Positions 44,041 through 52,111 of a stretch of DNA of 64,000 bases are shown one piece after another. The stretch is taken from the NCBI RefSeq assembly GCF_037688875.1, contig NZ_JAWDIE010000017.1, forward strand, positions 20,617 to 84,616, read 5' to 3'. The notes below the pieces were generated by a model. That model did no database searches and had not been told where the DNA came from. It saw only the letters and a list, made by a program, of their open reading frames with translations. This DNA comes from Amphibiibacter pelophylacis (GTDB lineage: Bacteria; Pseudomonadota; Gammaproteobacteria; Burkholderiales; Burkholderiaceae_C). The position numbers and the translations under genes were made by a program. Numbering within the stretch: position 1 is the first letter of the stretch; each line of letters starts with the position of its first letter.

Positions 44041-44787
44041 TCAGGCGCGGCGCGTGCGGGCCCAGGCCACTAGCTGGTCAAAGAGGCGCTGCTGGCTGCT
44101 GTCGATGTCGGCCGTCAGCTCGGGGTGCCACTGCACGGCCATGAGCTGCGGGTGCTGGGCGGATTCAACGGCCTCGATGACGCCGTCGGGCGCCCACGCC
44201 ACGGCGGTCAGCCCGTCAGCCAGGCGATCCACGGCCTGATGGTGCCAGGACGCGGTCTCGACCTGCTCGCCGATCAGCGCGGCCAGGCCGGAGCCCGCCT
44301 CCACGCGAACCGCGTGCGGCACCGGATCGCGCGGCGGCGCGCGGTGCAGCGTGGCCTCGCCAACCACATCGGGCAGGTGCGGGTGCAGGCTGCCGCCCAG
44401 CAGGGTGTTGATGATCTGCAGCCCGCGGCAGACGGCCAGCGTGGGCAGCTGCCCGTCCAGCGCCAGACGGGCCAGCGCCAGCTCGGTGCTGTCGCGCTCG
44501 GCGCTCAGGTTGTAGATGGTGTCGTGGCCCCGGCCCTGGTAGCGCTCCGGGTCGATGTCGCCGCCGCCCGCCAGCACCAGGCCATCCAGCCCGTCCAGCC
44601 AGACCGCCGCGTGCGCCGCACCCACCGGAGGCAGCAGCAGCGGCGTGCCGCCCGCCCGCACCACGGCGGCGACGTAGGCGGCAGGCAGGGTGTAGCGGTC
44701 GTCGGGGTTGACCGGGTAGGTGGAAATGCCGATCCGCACCGGCACCGCCCGGGATGAGGCAGAGGCAGAGCCGGCTTCAGTCGCCAT
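44041..44787 (-). CDS. Class I glutamine amidotransferase-like gamma-glutamyl hydrolase (PuuD type)
   Basis: The 248-residue protein is a stand-alone class I GATase of the PuuD group, whose members cleave gamma-glutamyl amides such as gamma-glutamyl-GABA. The nucleophile is in LAVCRGLQIINTLLGGSLHPH, preceded by DGLVLAGGGDIDPERY. RDSTELALARLALD is family-typical, and the His-Glu dyad is in AVQWHPELTADID. It overlaps the iron alcohol dehydrogenase gene by 11 bases. In this operon it would release glutamate from an oxidised gamma-glutamyl compound at the last step. The exact substrate is inferred from the neighbouring ligase and dehydrogenases. Confidence 0.9.
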   Translation of the reverse strand: MATEAGSASASSRAVPVRIGISTYPVNPDDRYTLPAAYVAAVVRAGGTPLLLPPVGAAHAAVWLDGLDGLVLAGGGDIDPERYQGRGHDTIYNLSAERDSTELALARLALDGQLPTLAVCRGLQIINTLLGGSLHPHLPDVVGEATLHRAPPRDPVPHAVRVEAGSGLAALIGEQVETASWHHQAVDRLADGLTAVAWAPDGVIEAVESAQHPQLMAVQWHPELTADIDSSQQRLFDQLVAWARTRRA

Positions 44788-45943
44788 AGCCCACGCGCCC
44801 GGCCAGGGCGTCCAGATAGAGCTGGCGGTAATCGGCCACCGTCAGTGTCAGCGGGTTACCGCCGTCGCTGGGATCCTGCTTGGCCTTGGCGGCCACGGCG
44901 GCGGCCTGCGCGTCGTCCAGGCCCAGCTCGCCCAGCGAGTGGGCGATGCCCAGGTCGCGGCGCAGCGCCAGCACCCAGTCCAGCAGCGCCTCGAAACTGG
45001 GCTGTGGCAGGCCCAAGTAACGCGCCACCGGCACCAAGCGATCGGCAATTGCGCTGCGGTTGCGCCACATCACATAGGGCAGCAGCACCGCGTTGGCCAG
45101 GCCGTGGTGCACATTGAACATCGCACCCACCGCGTGGCTGAGCGCGTGCACGCCGCCCAGGCCTTTCTGGAAGGCCGTCGCGCCCATCATCGAGGCCGCC
45201 AGCATCTGCGAGCGTGCCGTGATGTCGCTGCCCTGGCGCACCGCCTGCGGCAGAAACTCGTGGATCAGGCGCATGCCTTCCAGCGCCACACCCTGCGCCA
45301 TGGGGTGATAAAAAGGCGAGCAGTAGGCTTCGAAGTTGTGCACGAAAGCGTCGATGCCCGTCGCCGCCGTGATGTGCGGCGGCAGGCCCAGCGTCAGTTC
45401 CGGATCGGCCAGCACCAGCTTGGGCAGCATCAGCGGGTGAAAGAGGATGACCTTGCGCTGGCTGGCCTCGTCGATGATGAGCGAGGCGCGGCCCACCTCA
45501 GAGCCCGTCCCGGCCGTGGTCGGAATCGCCAGGCTGGGCGCTACGCCCGATTCCTTCACGCGCAGCCAGTTGTCGCCCACGTCTTCCAAATCCCACATCG
45601 GTCTATCCTGGCCGGACATCAGCGCAATCGCCTTGCCCACGTCCAGCGCGCTGCCGCCGCCAAAGGCGATGACGCCATCGTGGCCGCCCGCGCGCAGGGC
45701 GTGCACGCCCGCATCGACATCGCGCCCGACCGGGTTGGGCCGCATGTCGCTGAACACACCGTGCGGCGTGTCGCCCAGCGCCGCCGTCACCCGCGCCATC
45801 AGCGGCGAGGCCGCCAGGCCCGGGTCGGTAACGACAAGCGGACGCTTCAGCCCCGCCTGCGCGCACAGCGCGGGCAGTTCGGCCAGGCGACCGGCGCCAA
45901 AGCGGATCGCGGTGGGGTAGTTCCAGTTGCCGGATAAGGTCAT
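44777..45943 (-). CDS. Iron-containing alcohol dehydrogenase
   Basis: The protein has 388 residues from ATG 45943; a longer frame upstream overlaps the aldehyde dehydrogenase and is not needed. It is a group III Fe-dependent alcohol dehydrogenase: nucleotide-binding GVIAFGGGSALDVGKAIAL, IPTTAGTGSEVGRASLI, and metal ligands Asp in ATGIDAFVHNFEAYCSP (with His), and His in GVHALSHAVGAMFNVHHGLANAVLLP. It lies 29 bases after the aldehyde dehydrogenase and overlaps the GATase gene. In a gamma-glutamylation route it would oxidise the hydroxyl of a gamma-glutamyl amino alcohol to the aldehyde. Confidence 0.92.
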   Translation of the reverse strand: MTLSGNWNYPTAIRFGAGRLAELPALCAQAGLKRPLVVTDPGLAASPLMARVTAALGDTPHGVFSDMRPNPVGRDVDAGVHALRAGGHDGVIAFGGGSALDVGKAIALMSGQDRPMWDLEDVGDNWLRVKESGVAPSLAIPTTAGTGSEVGRASLIIDEASQRKVILFHPLMLPKLVLADPELTLGLPPHITAATGIDAFVHNFEAYCSPFYHPMAQGVALEGMRLIHEFLPQAVRQGSDITARSQMLAASMMGATAFQKGLGGVHALSHAVGAMFNVHHGLANAVLLPYVMWRNRSAIADRLVPVARYLGLPQPSFEALLDWVLALRRDLGIAHSLGELGLDDAQAAAVAAKAKQDPSDGGNPLTLTVADYRQLYLDALAGRVGYGD

Positions 45944-45972
45944 CAGGGGCTCCTGCTGGGGCGCTGCCGGGC

Positions 45973-47382
45973 TCAGGCCGGATGGCGCAGGTGGAAAGAT
46001 TTGATGCGGGTGAGCTGCGCAAAACCCAGCTCGGACAGGCTGATACCGCGCCCGGTGTCCTTGACGCCGGTCCAGGCCAGCGCCGGGTCCAGGTAATCGC
46101 AGCGGTTCATGAAGACTGTGCCGGTCTCGATCTGGTCGCCCAGCGCCGTGGCGCGTTCGAGGTCGCGCGTCCACAGTGATGCGGTCAGGCCGTAGGGGCT
46201 GTCGTTCATCAGGCGGAGGGCTTCGTCGTCATCGTCGACGGCCATGATGCCGACGACGGGCCCGAAGGTTTCCTCGGTCATGACCCTCATGCGGTGATCG
46301 ACATCCACCAGCACCTGCGGCGCCAGATAGGCCGTGCCCTCGCGGCTGGCGGCGAAAGCCGACGGATCGATGAGCGCACGGGCGCCCTGCCCCACCGCCT
46401 CGGCGATCTGGGCGCGCACAAAGGCCGCCGCGTCGGCGCGCACCATGGGGCCGAGGTTGGTGTCCGCCTGCAGCGGATCGCCCAGGCGGTACTGGCGGGT
46501 GAGCGCGACAAAATCATCCACAAAGCGGGCGTACAGGCTGCGATGGACGTAAATGCGCTCGATGCCGCAGCACGACTGGCCGCTGTTGAAAAAGCTGCCA
46601 TCGACCAGGTTTTCGACCGCAAAGGCCACATCGGCGTCGGCGCGCACATAGGCGGGGTCTTTGCCGCCCAGTTCCAGCCCGGCGTGGATGAAGCGATCGC
46701 CCAGAGCGCGCTGCACACTGCGCCCGGCCGCAACCGATCCGGTGAAGGCGACAAAATCGACCTGCGGCGCCGCGACCAGCGCCAGCGTGTCCTCGTGGCG
46801 GGCGTAAATCGCCTGGAAAACGCCGGCCGGCAAACCCGCCGCCTGAAAGGCTCGGGCGAAGAAGTCGGCGATCTGCGGCGTCTGTGCCGAATGCTTCAGG
46901 ATCACGCAGTTGCCCGCCACCAGCGCAGGAACGATGCTGTTCACCGCCGTCAGCAGCGGGTAGTTCCAGGGCGCCAGCACCAGCACCGTGCCCACGGGCT
47001 CGCGGCGCAGAAAACGATTGAACCCGGCTTTGGGCGCGGGCACGAGGTCGGCCAGCGCCTGGGGCGCGATGGCGCACATGTGGTCGGCGCGCTCCTTCAT
47101 GCCGCGCAGCTCGCCGGGCGACTGGCTGATCGGGCGGCCCATCTGCCGCGTGACCGATTCGGCCACCTGCGCGCCGTGGTCCTGCAGCCACTGCATGGCG
47201 GCCTGGACGAGGGCGATGCGCTGCGCCAGCGGCGTCGCCCGCCAGGCGCGCTGGGCCTGGCGGCTGGCGTCCAGGACGGCGCTCAGGGCGGCGCTGTCCT
47301 GGTAGGCCTGTTCGAACAGCACACTGCCGTCCACCGGGGAAATGACGCGGAAATGATCGGGGCTGGATGGATTTGCAGTCAT
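45973..47382 (-). CDS. Aldehyde dehydrogenase family protein
   Basis: A 469-residue NAD(P)-dependent aldehyde dehydrogenase. Its motifs are VLVLAPWNYPLLTAVNSIVPAL, coenzyme motif FTGSVAAGRSVQ, catalytic Glu in GLELGGKDPAYV, catalytic Cys in FFNSGQSCCGIERIYVH and EETFGPVVGIM. The SCCGIERIY context resembles the group acting in amine degradation operons rather than GabD. It lies 12 bases after the GS-like ligase gene and before the iron alcohol dehydrogenase. In the proposed route it turns the gamma-glutamyl aldehyde into an acid. This resembles PuuC/PatD in logic, not in sequence. Confidence 0.92.
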   Translation of the reverse strand: MTANPSSPDHFRVISPVDGSVLFEQAYQDSAALSAVLDASRQAQRAWRATPLAQRIALVQAAMQWLQDHGAQVAESVTRQMGRPISQSPGELRGMKERADHMCAIAPQALADLVPAPKAGFNRFLRREPVGTVLVLAPWNYPLLTAVNSIVPALVAGNCVILKHSAQTPQIADFFARAFQAAGLPAGVFQAIYARHEDTLALVAAPQVDFVAFTGSVAAGRSVQRALGDRFIHAGLELGGKDPAYVRADADVAFAVENLVDGSFFNSGQSCCGIERIYVHRSLYARFVDDFVALTRQYRLGDPLQADTNLGPMVRADAAAFVRAQIAEAVGQGARALIDPSAFAASREGTAYLAPQVLVDVDHRMRVMTEETFGPVVGIMAVDDDDEALRLMNDSPYGLTASLWTRDLERATALGDQIETGTVFMNRCDYLDPALAWTGVKDTGRGISLSELGFAQLTRIKSFHLRHPA

Positions 47383-47394
47383 CGCAGGGGCTTT

Positions 47395-48774
47395 CTAGAT
47401 GATTTCGAAGTAACGGTTCAGCTCCCAATCGGTCACCGAGGCCTGGAACTGGCGCGCTTCCCACTCGCGGGTCAGCGCGAAATGCTCGACAAAATCGGCG
47501 CCCAGCCAGTCGGCCATGGCCGGGCTGGCCTTGAGCGCCTGCGCCGCGTCCCACAACGTGCGCGGCAGGTGCTGCTCGGGCGGCACATCCAGCAGGTAGC
47601 CGTTGGTGGTGACGGGCTCGGGCGGCGTCATGCGCTGCGCGATGCCGTCCAGCCCCGCCGCCAGGCAGCTGGCCAGCGCGAGATACGGGTTGCAGTCGGC
47701 GCCGGGCAGGCGGTACTCGACCCGCTGCGAGGTGCTGCTGCCCGGGATGGCGCGCACCGACACGGTGCGGTTGTCCACGCCCCACAGCGCGGTGGTCGGC
47801 GCCCAGTAGCCCGGCACCAGACGCCGGTAGCTGTTGATGGTCGGCGCGGCCAGCGCGGTGATGGCCGGCATGTGGTGCAGCAGCCCGGCGACAAAGTGGC
47901 GCTGCAGCGCGCTGATGCCCTGCGGCTGCGCGGCGTCGTGAAAGACGTTGCGCCCCGCCTTGTCCTGCAGCGAGACGTGGATGTGTCCACCCTGCCCCGA
48001 CTGCGATTCGTCCCACTTGGCCATGAAGCAGGCCGTGCGCTTCTGGCGCTGCGCCAGCACCTTTACAAAGGTCTTGAACAGGGCCGCATCGTCGCTGGCT
48101 TTGAGCGCCGGGTTGACGTGCAGCGCCGCCTCCAGCGCGCCGGGGCCGGTCTCTTCGTGCAGGCCTTCGACCGGCATGTCCATGGTGTGGCACAGGGCCA
48201 TCAGGCCCTCGTAGAACTCGGTATTGACCGAATTGCGCAGCACCGAATAGCCAAAGCCGCCCGTGCCCATGGGGCGCATGTGGCGGAAGCCTTTTTCCTG
48301 CAGCATCTGGATGCTGTCTTCCAGCACCAGGAACTCGTACTCGAAGCCCGCGAAGGCCGAAAAGCCCATATCCGCCGCCCGGTCCAGCACCCGGCGCAGT
48401 ACGCCGCGCGGGCACAGGCCTTCCAGACGACCGACGATTTCGCCCTGCACCAGCAGGGTGTTGGCCTCGAAGGGCAGCTCGCGCCATGATTCGGGCAGCA
48501 GCCGCACTTCGGCGTCGGCGTAGCCGCGCTGCCAGCCGGTCAGGCGCGTGTTGTCGTACAGTTTGTTGGCCACGTCCCAGCCAAAGAGCACGTCGCAAAA
48601 GCCAAAGCCGCCTTTCAGGGCTGACAGAAATTTGGCCGTGGACATGTACTTGCCCGCCATGACGCCGTCGATGTCGTAAATGCCGATCTTGACATCGCGG
48701 ATCTGGCGCTCTTCCAGGATGCTGCGCAGCGCATCGGCGGCGGACAGGGCGGAGCTGCTGGGTGCACGGGGCAT
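47395..48774 (-). CDS. Glutamine-synthetase-like gamma-glutamyl amide ligase (GlnA4/PuuA type)
   Basis: The 459-residue protein has the full type I glutamine synthetase fold but not the sequence of housekeeping GlnA. Metal and glutamate ligands are present: GFEYEFLVLED, EGLHEETGPGALEAAL, GQGGHIHVSL, VDNRTVSVRAIPGS and VEYRLPGADCNPYLALA. The N-terminal region reads IYDIDGVMAGKYMSTAKFLSA where GlnA has the ammonium-site aspartate loop. This form is seen in GlnA4-type enzymes that couple glutamate to ethanolamine, and in PuuA/IpuC relatives. It is the first gene of the operon, starts after AAGGAAA, and faces an RpiR regulator across 102 bases with a nested palindrome. I infer a gamma-glutamyl-amine ligase; the amine is uncertain. 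Confidence 0.88.
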   Translation of the reverse strand: MPRAPSSSALSAADALRSILEERQIRDVKIGIYDIDGVMAGKYMSTAKFLSALKGGFGFCDVLFGWDVANKLYDNTRLTGWQRGYADAEVRLLPESWRELPFEANTLLVQGEIVGRLEGLCPRGVLRRVLDRAADMGFSAFAGFEYEFLVLEDSIQMLQEKGFRHMRPMGTGGFGYSVLRNSVNTEFYEGLMALCHTMDMPVEGLHEETGPGALEAALHVNPALKASDDAALFKTFVKVLAQRQKRTACFMAKWDESQSGQGGHIHVSLQDKAGRNVFHDAAQPQGISALQRHFVAGLLHHMPAITALAAPTINSYRRLVPGYWAPTTALWGVDNRTVSVRAIPGSSTSQRVEYRLPGADCNPYLALASCLAAGLDGIAQRMTPPEPVTTNGYLLDVPPEQHLPRTLWDAAQALKASPAMADWLGADFVEHFALTREWEARQFQASVTDWELNRYFEII

Positions 48775-48799
48775 GAACGGTTTCCTTGGGGTTCTTGTG

Positions 48800-48834
48800 T
48801 TGTGAGTTTAATTTACAGTAAATTATTGTCACAA
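48800..48834. promoter_or_regulatory. Nested 35-bp palindrome between ligase operon and RpiR gene
   Basis: The inner site TAATTTACAGTAAATTA (48809-48825) is a perfect inverted repeat with one central base. The outer arms TTGTGA (48800-48805) and TCACAA (48829-48834) are symmetric about the same base, 48817. It is AT-rich in a GC-rich context and lies 25 bases upstream of the ligase ATG and 42 upstream of the rpiR ATG. It probably binds the RpiR regulator, perhaps with a second protein. Confidence 0.75.
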
Positions 48835-48876
48835 ACAAGACGTATTTAACAGAAGTAACACCGCAGACTGCCCGCC

Positions 48877-49722
48877 ATGATTCCTTCCATTGCCGACACC
48901 GTGCAGCTGCGCCTGGGCGAGCTGTCGCCCGTCGAGCGCAAGCTGGCGCGCGTGCTGCTGGAGCGCTATCCCAGCGCCGGGCTGGAAACCCTGGCGCAGT
49001 GGGCGCAGCAGGCGGGCGTGAGTTCGCCCTCGGTGTTGCGCCTGGTGCAGAAGCTGGGTTTTGACAGCTTTCCGCTCTTTCAGGACGCCCTGCGCCGCGA
49101 GCTGCAGGAGCGCCTGCAGTCACCGCTGGAGCGCCACCGCAGCGCCACCAGCCCTGCGCAGGACCAGCCTTTCCTGCAGGGCTACGCAGACCGCCTGGCG
49201 CGCTGCCTGCAGGACACCGCGCGGCTGACGCCGCCGCAGGATTTCGCCGATGTGGCGCAGGCGCTGGCCGACCCGCGCCGCCAGATCCTGCTGGTGGGCG
49301 GGCGGCTGACCCACGCGCTGGCCACCTATATGGCCCAGCTGCTGCGCCAGCTTCGGCCGCAGGTGCAGCTGCTGTCGCCGGCCGCGCACGACTGGGCCGC
49401 CGACATCGCCAGCCTGCGCCGGGGCGATGTGGTGGTGGTTTTTGACATCCGACGCTACAACGAGGCGCTGCTGCCGCTGGCGCAACAGAGTGCCGATCGC
49501 CGCGCCCGCGTCGTGCTGCTGACCGACCCGTGGCGCTCGCCCGTCAGCCCCCACGCCTGGCGCATTCTGGTCGGCCACACCACGGGCGAATCGGGCTGGG
49601 ACAGCATCGCCGGGCTGCTGCTGCTGGTCGATGCCCTGGTCGCCGCGCTGGGCCAGAGCCACTGGGACGCCCTGCAGGAGCGCATCCAGCAGATCGAATC
49701 CGTGCGCCAGCAGACCGGCTGA
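48877..49722 (+). CDS. MurR/RpiR family transcriptional regulator
   Basis: A 281-residue regulator with an N-terminal RpiR helix-turn-helix (residues about 1-77, LSPVERKLARVLLERYPSAG, then AQQAGVSSPSVLRLVQKLGFDSFPLFQ) and a C-terminal SIS domain (about 120-245, with RQILLVGGRLTHALATYMAQLL and RRGDVVVVFDIRRY). SIS domains usually bind phosphosugars, but amine operons under RpiR-like control exist. It is divergent to the GS-like ligase operon and is probably the controller through the palindrome between them. Start at ATG 48877 is the only good choice. Confidence 0.92.
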   Translation: MIPSIADTVQLRLGELSPVERKLARVLLERYPSAGLETLAQWAQQAGVSSPSVLRLVQKLGFDSFPLFQDALRRELQERLQSPLERHRSATSPAQDQPFLQGYADRLARCLQDTARLTPPQDFADVAQALADPRRQILLVGGRLTHALATYMAQLLRQLRPQVQLLSPAAHDWAADIASLRRGDVVVVFDIRRYNEALLPLAQQSADRRARVVLLTDPWRSPVSPHAWRILVGHTTGESGWDSIAGLLLLVDALVAALGQSHWDALQERIQQIESVRQQTG

Positions 49723-49764
49723 AAGGCTGAAAGGCTGAGGGCCCAAAAACCCATTTTGTGACAA

Positions 49765-49784
49765 TTTTGCTGCAGTGCACAAAA
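49765..49784. promoter_or_regulatory. PhaR-like site upstream of phasin, copy 1
   Basis: TTTTGCTGCAGTGCACAAAA is an imperfect palindrome around TGCAGTGCA, resembling the TGC/GCA-rich sites bound by PhaR, the PHB-responsive repressor of phasin genes. A second copy lies 57 bases further on. The assignment rests on pattern and target. Confidence 0.55.
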
Positions 49785-49821
49785 AAAGCTTGCGCAGCCG
49801 CCGCAAAGCCGTTACAGTCCG

Positions 49822-49841
49822 TTTTGTTGCAGTGCAGCAAA
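49822..49841. promoter_or_regulatory. PhaR-like site upstream of phasin, copy 2
   Basis: TTTTGTTGCAGTGCAGCAAA shares the TTTTGYTGCAGTGCA core of copy 1 and is more symmetric (TTTG..TGCA and TGCAGCAAA). It lies 72 bases upstream of the phasin ATG, a typical place for repression of the promoter. Confidence 0.58.
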
Positions 49842-49913
49842 CGTCGGCCAACAGAGATGACGGGCTGACAGGCAACACCTCTGCCTCTCCTCACCCATTC
49901 AAAGGAAACCGCT

Positions 49914-50474
49914 ATGTTTACTCCCGAACAAATGATCGCCGCCCAGAAAAACAACGTTGAAGCCTTCTTCGGCCTGGCCCAGAAGACCTTCTCCGGCGTG
50001 GAAAAGCTGGTCGAACTGAACCTGAAGACCACCCGCGAAGTGCTGGACCAAGCCACCAAGAACGCCCAGTCGCTGATGAGCGTCAAGGACGTGCAGGAGC
50101 TGGTCAGCGTGCAATCCGGCCTGCTGCAGCCCCAGGTTGAAAAGGCGGCCAGCTACGGCCGCCAGGTGTATGACATCACCGCCGGTGCCGCCAACGAAGC
50201 TGGCAAGACCGCCGAAGCCACCATCGCCGAAGCCCAATCCAAGCTGAACGCCGCTGTGGACGCCGCCGTCAAGAACGCTCCCGCTGGCACCGAAAGCCTG
50301 GTCGCCATGGTCAAGTCGTCGGTCGCCGCTGCCAACAACGCTTACGACACCGTGAGCAAGGCCGCCAAGCAAGCCGCTGACGTCGCCGAAGCCAACATCC
50401 AGGCCGTCACCAGCAGCGCCGTCAAGGCCACCGAGCAGGCCACCAAGGCCGCCCGCCGCACCACCGCCGCCTGA
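49914..50474 (+). CDS. phaP: Phasin (polyhydroxyalkanoate granule-associated protein)
   Basis: Phasins coat polyhydroxyalkanoate granules and control their number and size. The 186-residue protein begins MFTPEQMIAAQKNNVEAFFGLAQKTFSGVEKLVELN in two conserved helices, typical of the PhaP family in Burkholderiales, and then is a long amphipathic helical region rich in Ala, Lys, Glu and Val with QSLMSVKDVQELVSVQ. The C-terminus is the basic tail KATKAARRTTAA type. Codon use is strongly biased (CTG, GCC, AAG), as in highly expressed genes. Two PhaR-like sites precede it and a classic terminator follows it. No phaC is in the window. Confidence 0.95.
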   Translation: MFTPEQMIAAQKNNVEAFFGLAQKTFSGVEKLVELNLKTTREVLDQATKNAQSLMSVKDVQELVSVQSGLLQPQVEKAASYGRQVYDITAGAANEAGKTAEATIAEAQSKLNAAVDAAVKNAPAGTESLVAMVKSSVAAANNAYDTVSKAAKQAADVAEANIQAVTSSAVKATEQATKAARRTTAA

Positions 50475-50496
50475 TTCTTCAGCGGTCACGTGTGAG

Positions 50497-50526
50497 AAGG
50501 GGAGCGCGAAAGCGCTCCCCTTTTTT
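50497..50526 (+). terminator. Intrinsic terminator of phaP
   Basis: AAGGGGAGCGC, a GAAA tetraloop and GCGCTCCCCTT are followed by six T residues. It lies 22 bases beyond the phasin stop and touches the stop codon of the convergent transporter gene. Confidence 0.92.
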
Positions 50527-52034
50527 CATTCCGGGGAAGAACCCTTCCCGCCCACGCTGGCCCCCGCATCGCCAGCCAGCGCGCGAAAAGACAGCACGGA
50601 CGCCAGACACATCGCGCCCACCACCAGCAGACCGGCGATCACGTCCGGACGGCCCGGCGTTTCGGCGCCGCGCACCAGCAGGCTGAGGTTGAGCGTCGCC
50701 GCCGCCACGCCCACGCCCAGCGAAATCCCCAGCTGCTGCGCCATCGCTGCAAAAGTGCTGGCGCGGCTCATGTCGCGCGGGGCGATGTCAGCATAGGTCA
50801 GCGTGTTGACCGCCGTGAACTGCAGCGACCGGAAAAATCCGCCGGCCAGGAGCACGACCAGCATGATCCAGGCCGGGGTCTGTGCCGAAAACAGCGCGCA
50901 GGCCATGATGGCCCCGCCCGTCAGCACCGCGTTGAGGCGCAACACGCGCGGGTAGCCCCAGCGGCGCAGGATGGGCGGCGCCGCCATTTTCATGACCAGC
51001 GCACCGGCGGCCGAGGCAAAGGTCACCAGACCCGCCTGCAGGGCGCTGAAGCCGAAGATTTCCTGCAGCATCACCGCCAGCAGAAAAGGCACCGATCCCA
51101 CCGCCATGCGGCACAGGTTGCCGCCCAGCACCGACACGGCAAAGGTGGGCACGCGCAGCAGTTGCAGATCGATCAGCGGATGCGGGTGACGTGCGGCGTG
51201 GCGCACGTACAGCAGGCCGCTGAGCGCGCCCACCGCCGCCAGGCCAACGATCTGCGGCAGGCTTAAAACGTCGCGACCGATGACTTCAAAGCCGCCGACC
51301 AGCGTCGCCAGCGCGATGCTGCTGAGCACGAAGCCTTTGAAGTCCAGGGGTGGCACGTCCTGCTCACGCAGGTCGGGCACGTAGCGCTGCACCAGGACCA
51401 GACCCAGTACGCCCACGGGCACATTGATCAGAAAAATCCAGGGCCAGGACAGCGTGGTGACAATCAGCCCGCCCAGCGGCGGACCGATCACCGGCCCCAG
51501 CAGTGCGGGCACCGCCAGCGCCGACATGGCGCGCAGCAGATCGCTCTTGGGCACGCTGCGCAGCAAAATCAGCCGCCCCACCGGCACCATCATGGCTCCG
51601 GCTGCGCCCTGCACCAGGCGTGCGAGCACCAGCTGCGGCACCGTGGACGCCATGGAGCAGGCCACCGAACTGAGCGTAAACAGCGCAATCGCCCAGAAAA
51701 ACACCCGCCGCGCGCCCAGGCGGTCGGCCATCCAGCCGCTGATGGGCACGCACACCGCCAGCGCCAGCAGGTAAGCGGTGATGGCCACGCTGAGGTGCAC
51801 CGTGGTCGTGTGCAGCGACTGCGCCATCATGGGCAGCGCGGTCACGACCACCGTCGAATCCAGCATCTGCATGAAGAGCGTGCAGCCAACGATCAGGGGA
51901 ACCAGGCGCTGGCTGACCGGCGGCACGGAGGCTGCAGGCGCATCGGGGGCATCCGGACGGTCCGGCGCCGCGTCCGCAGCAGAAACAGAAGAAGCCGCCC
52001 GGGAAGGTTCCGGCGGCAGGTGGGGGATATCCAT
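50526..52034 (-). CDS. DHA2 family MFS multidrug exporter
   Basis: A 502-residue drug:H+ antiporter of the EmrB/QacA (14-segment) group. The N-terminal 40 residues are a Pro/Ala-rich soluble tail. Segment 1 is FMQMLDSTVVVTALPMMAQSL with the conserved LDxTVVNVALP-type motif, followed by SGWMADRLGARRVFF (motif A) and ARLVQGAAGAMMVPVGR (motif B-like), then GPVIGPPLGGLIV (motif C) that marks exporters. It probably acts alone in the inner membrane, since no membrane-fusion partner is next to it. Substrate unknown. The stop lies at the end of the phaP terminator. Confidence 0.92.
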   Translation of the reverse strand: MDIPHLPPEPSRAASSVSAADAAPDRPDAPDAPAASVPPVSQRLVPLIVGCTLFMQMLDSTVVVTALPMMAQSLHTTTVHLSVAITAYLLALAVCVPISGWMADRLGARRVFFWAIALFTLSSVACSMASTVPQLVLARLVQGAAGAMMVPVGRLILLRSVPKSDLLRAMSALAVPALLGPVIGPPLGGLIVTTLSWPWIFLINVPVGVLGLVLVQRYVPDLREQDVPPLDFKGFVLSSIALATLVGGFEVIGRDVLSLPQIVGLAAVGALSGLLYVRHAARHPHPLIDLQLLRVPTFAVSVLGGNLCRMAVGSVPFLLAVMLQEIFGFSALQAGLVTFASAAGALVMKMAAPPILRRWGYPRVLRLNAVLTGGAIMACALFSAQTPAWIMLVVLLAGGFFRSLQFTAVNTLTYADIAPRDMSRASTFAAMAQQLGISLGVGVAAATLNLSLLVRGAETPGRPDVIAGLLVVGAMCLASVLSFRALAGDAGASVGGKGSSPE

Positions 52035-52111
52035 AAGATGACCGCGCGCTTTGGGCCACTGGCGGCCGCGCGTCGGTGCGCCATTCTAGGCAGGGCGGTT
52101 TAACCCGGAAG

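Noticed and set aside
46294..48489. Plus-strand frame of about 730 codons antisense to the aldehyde dehydrogenase and ligase genes
   Set aside because: No motifs, and the opposite strand carries two intact enzymes with all catalytic residues.
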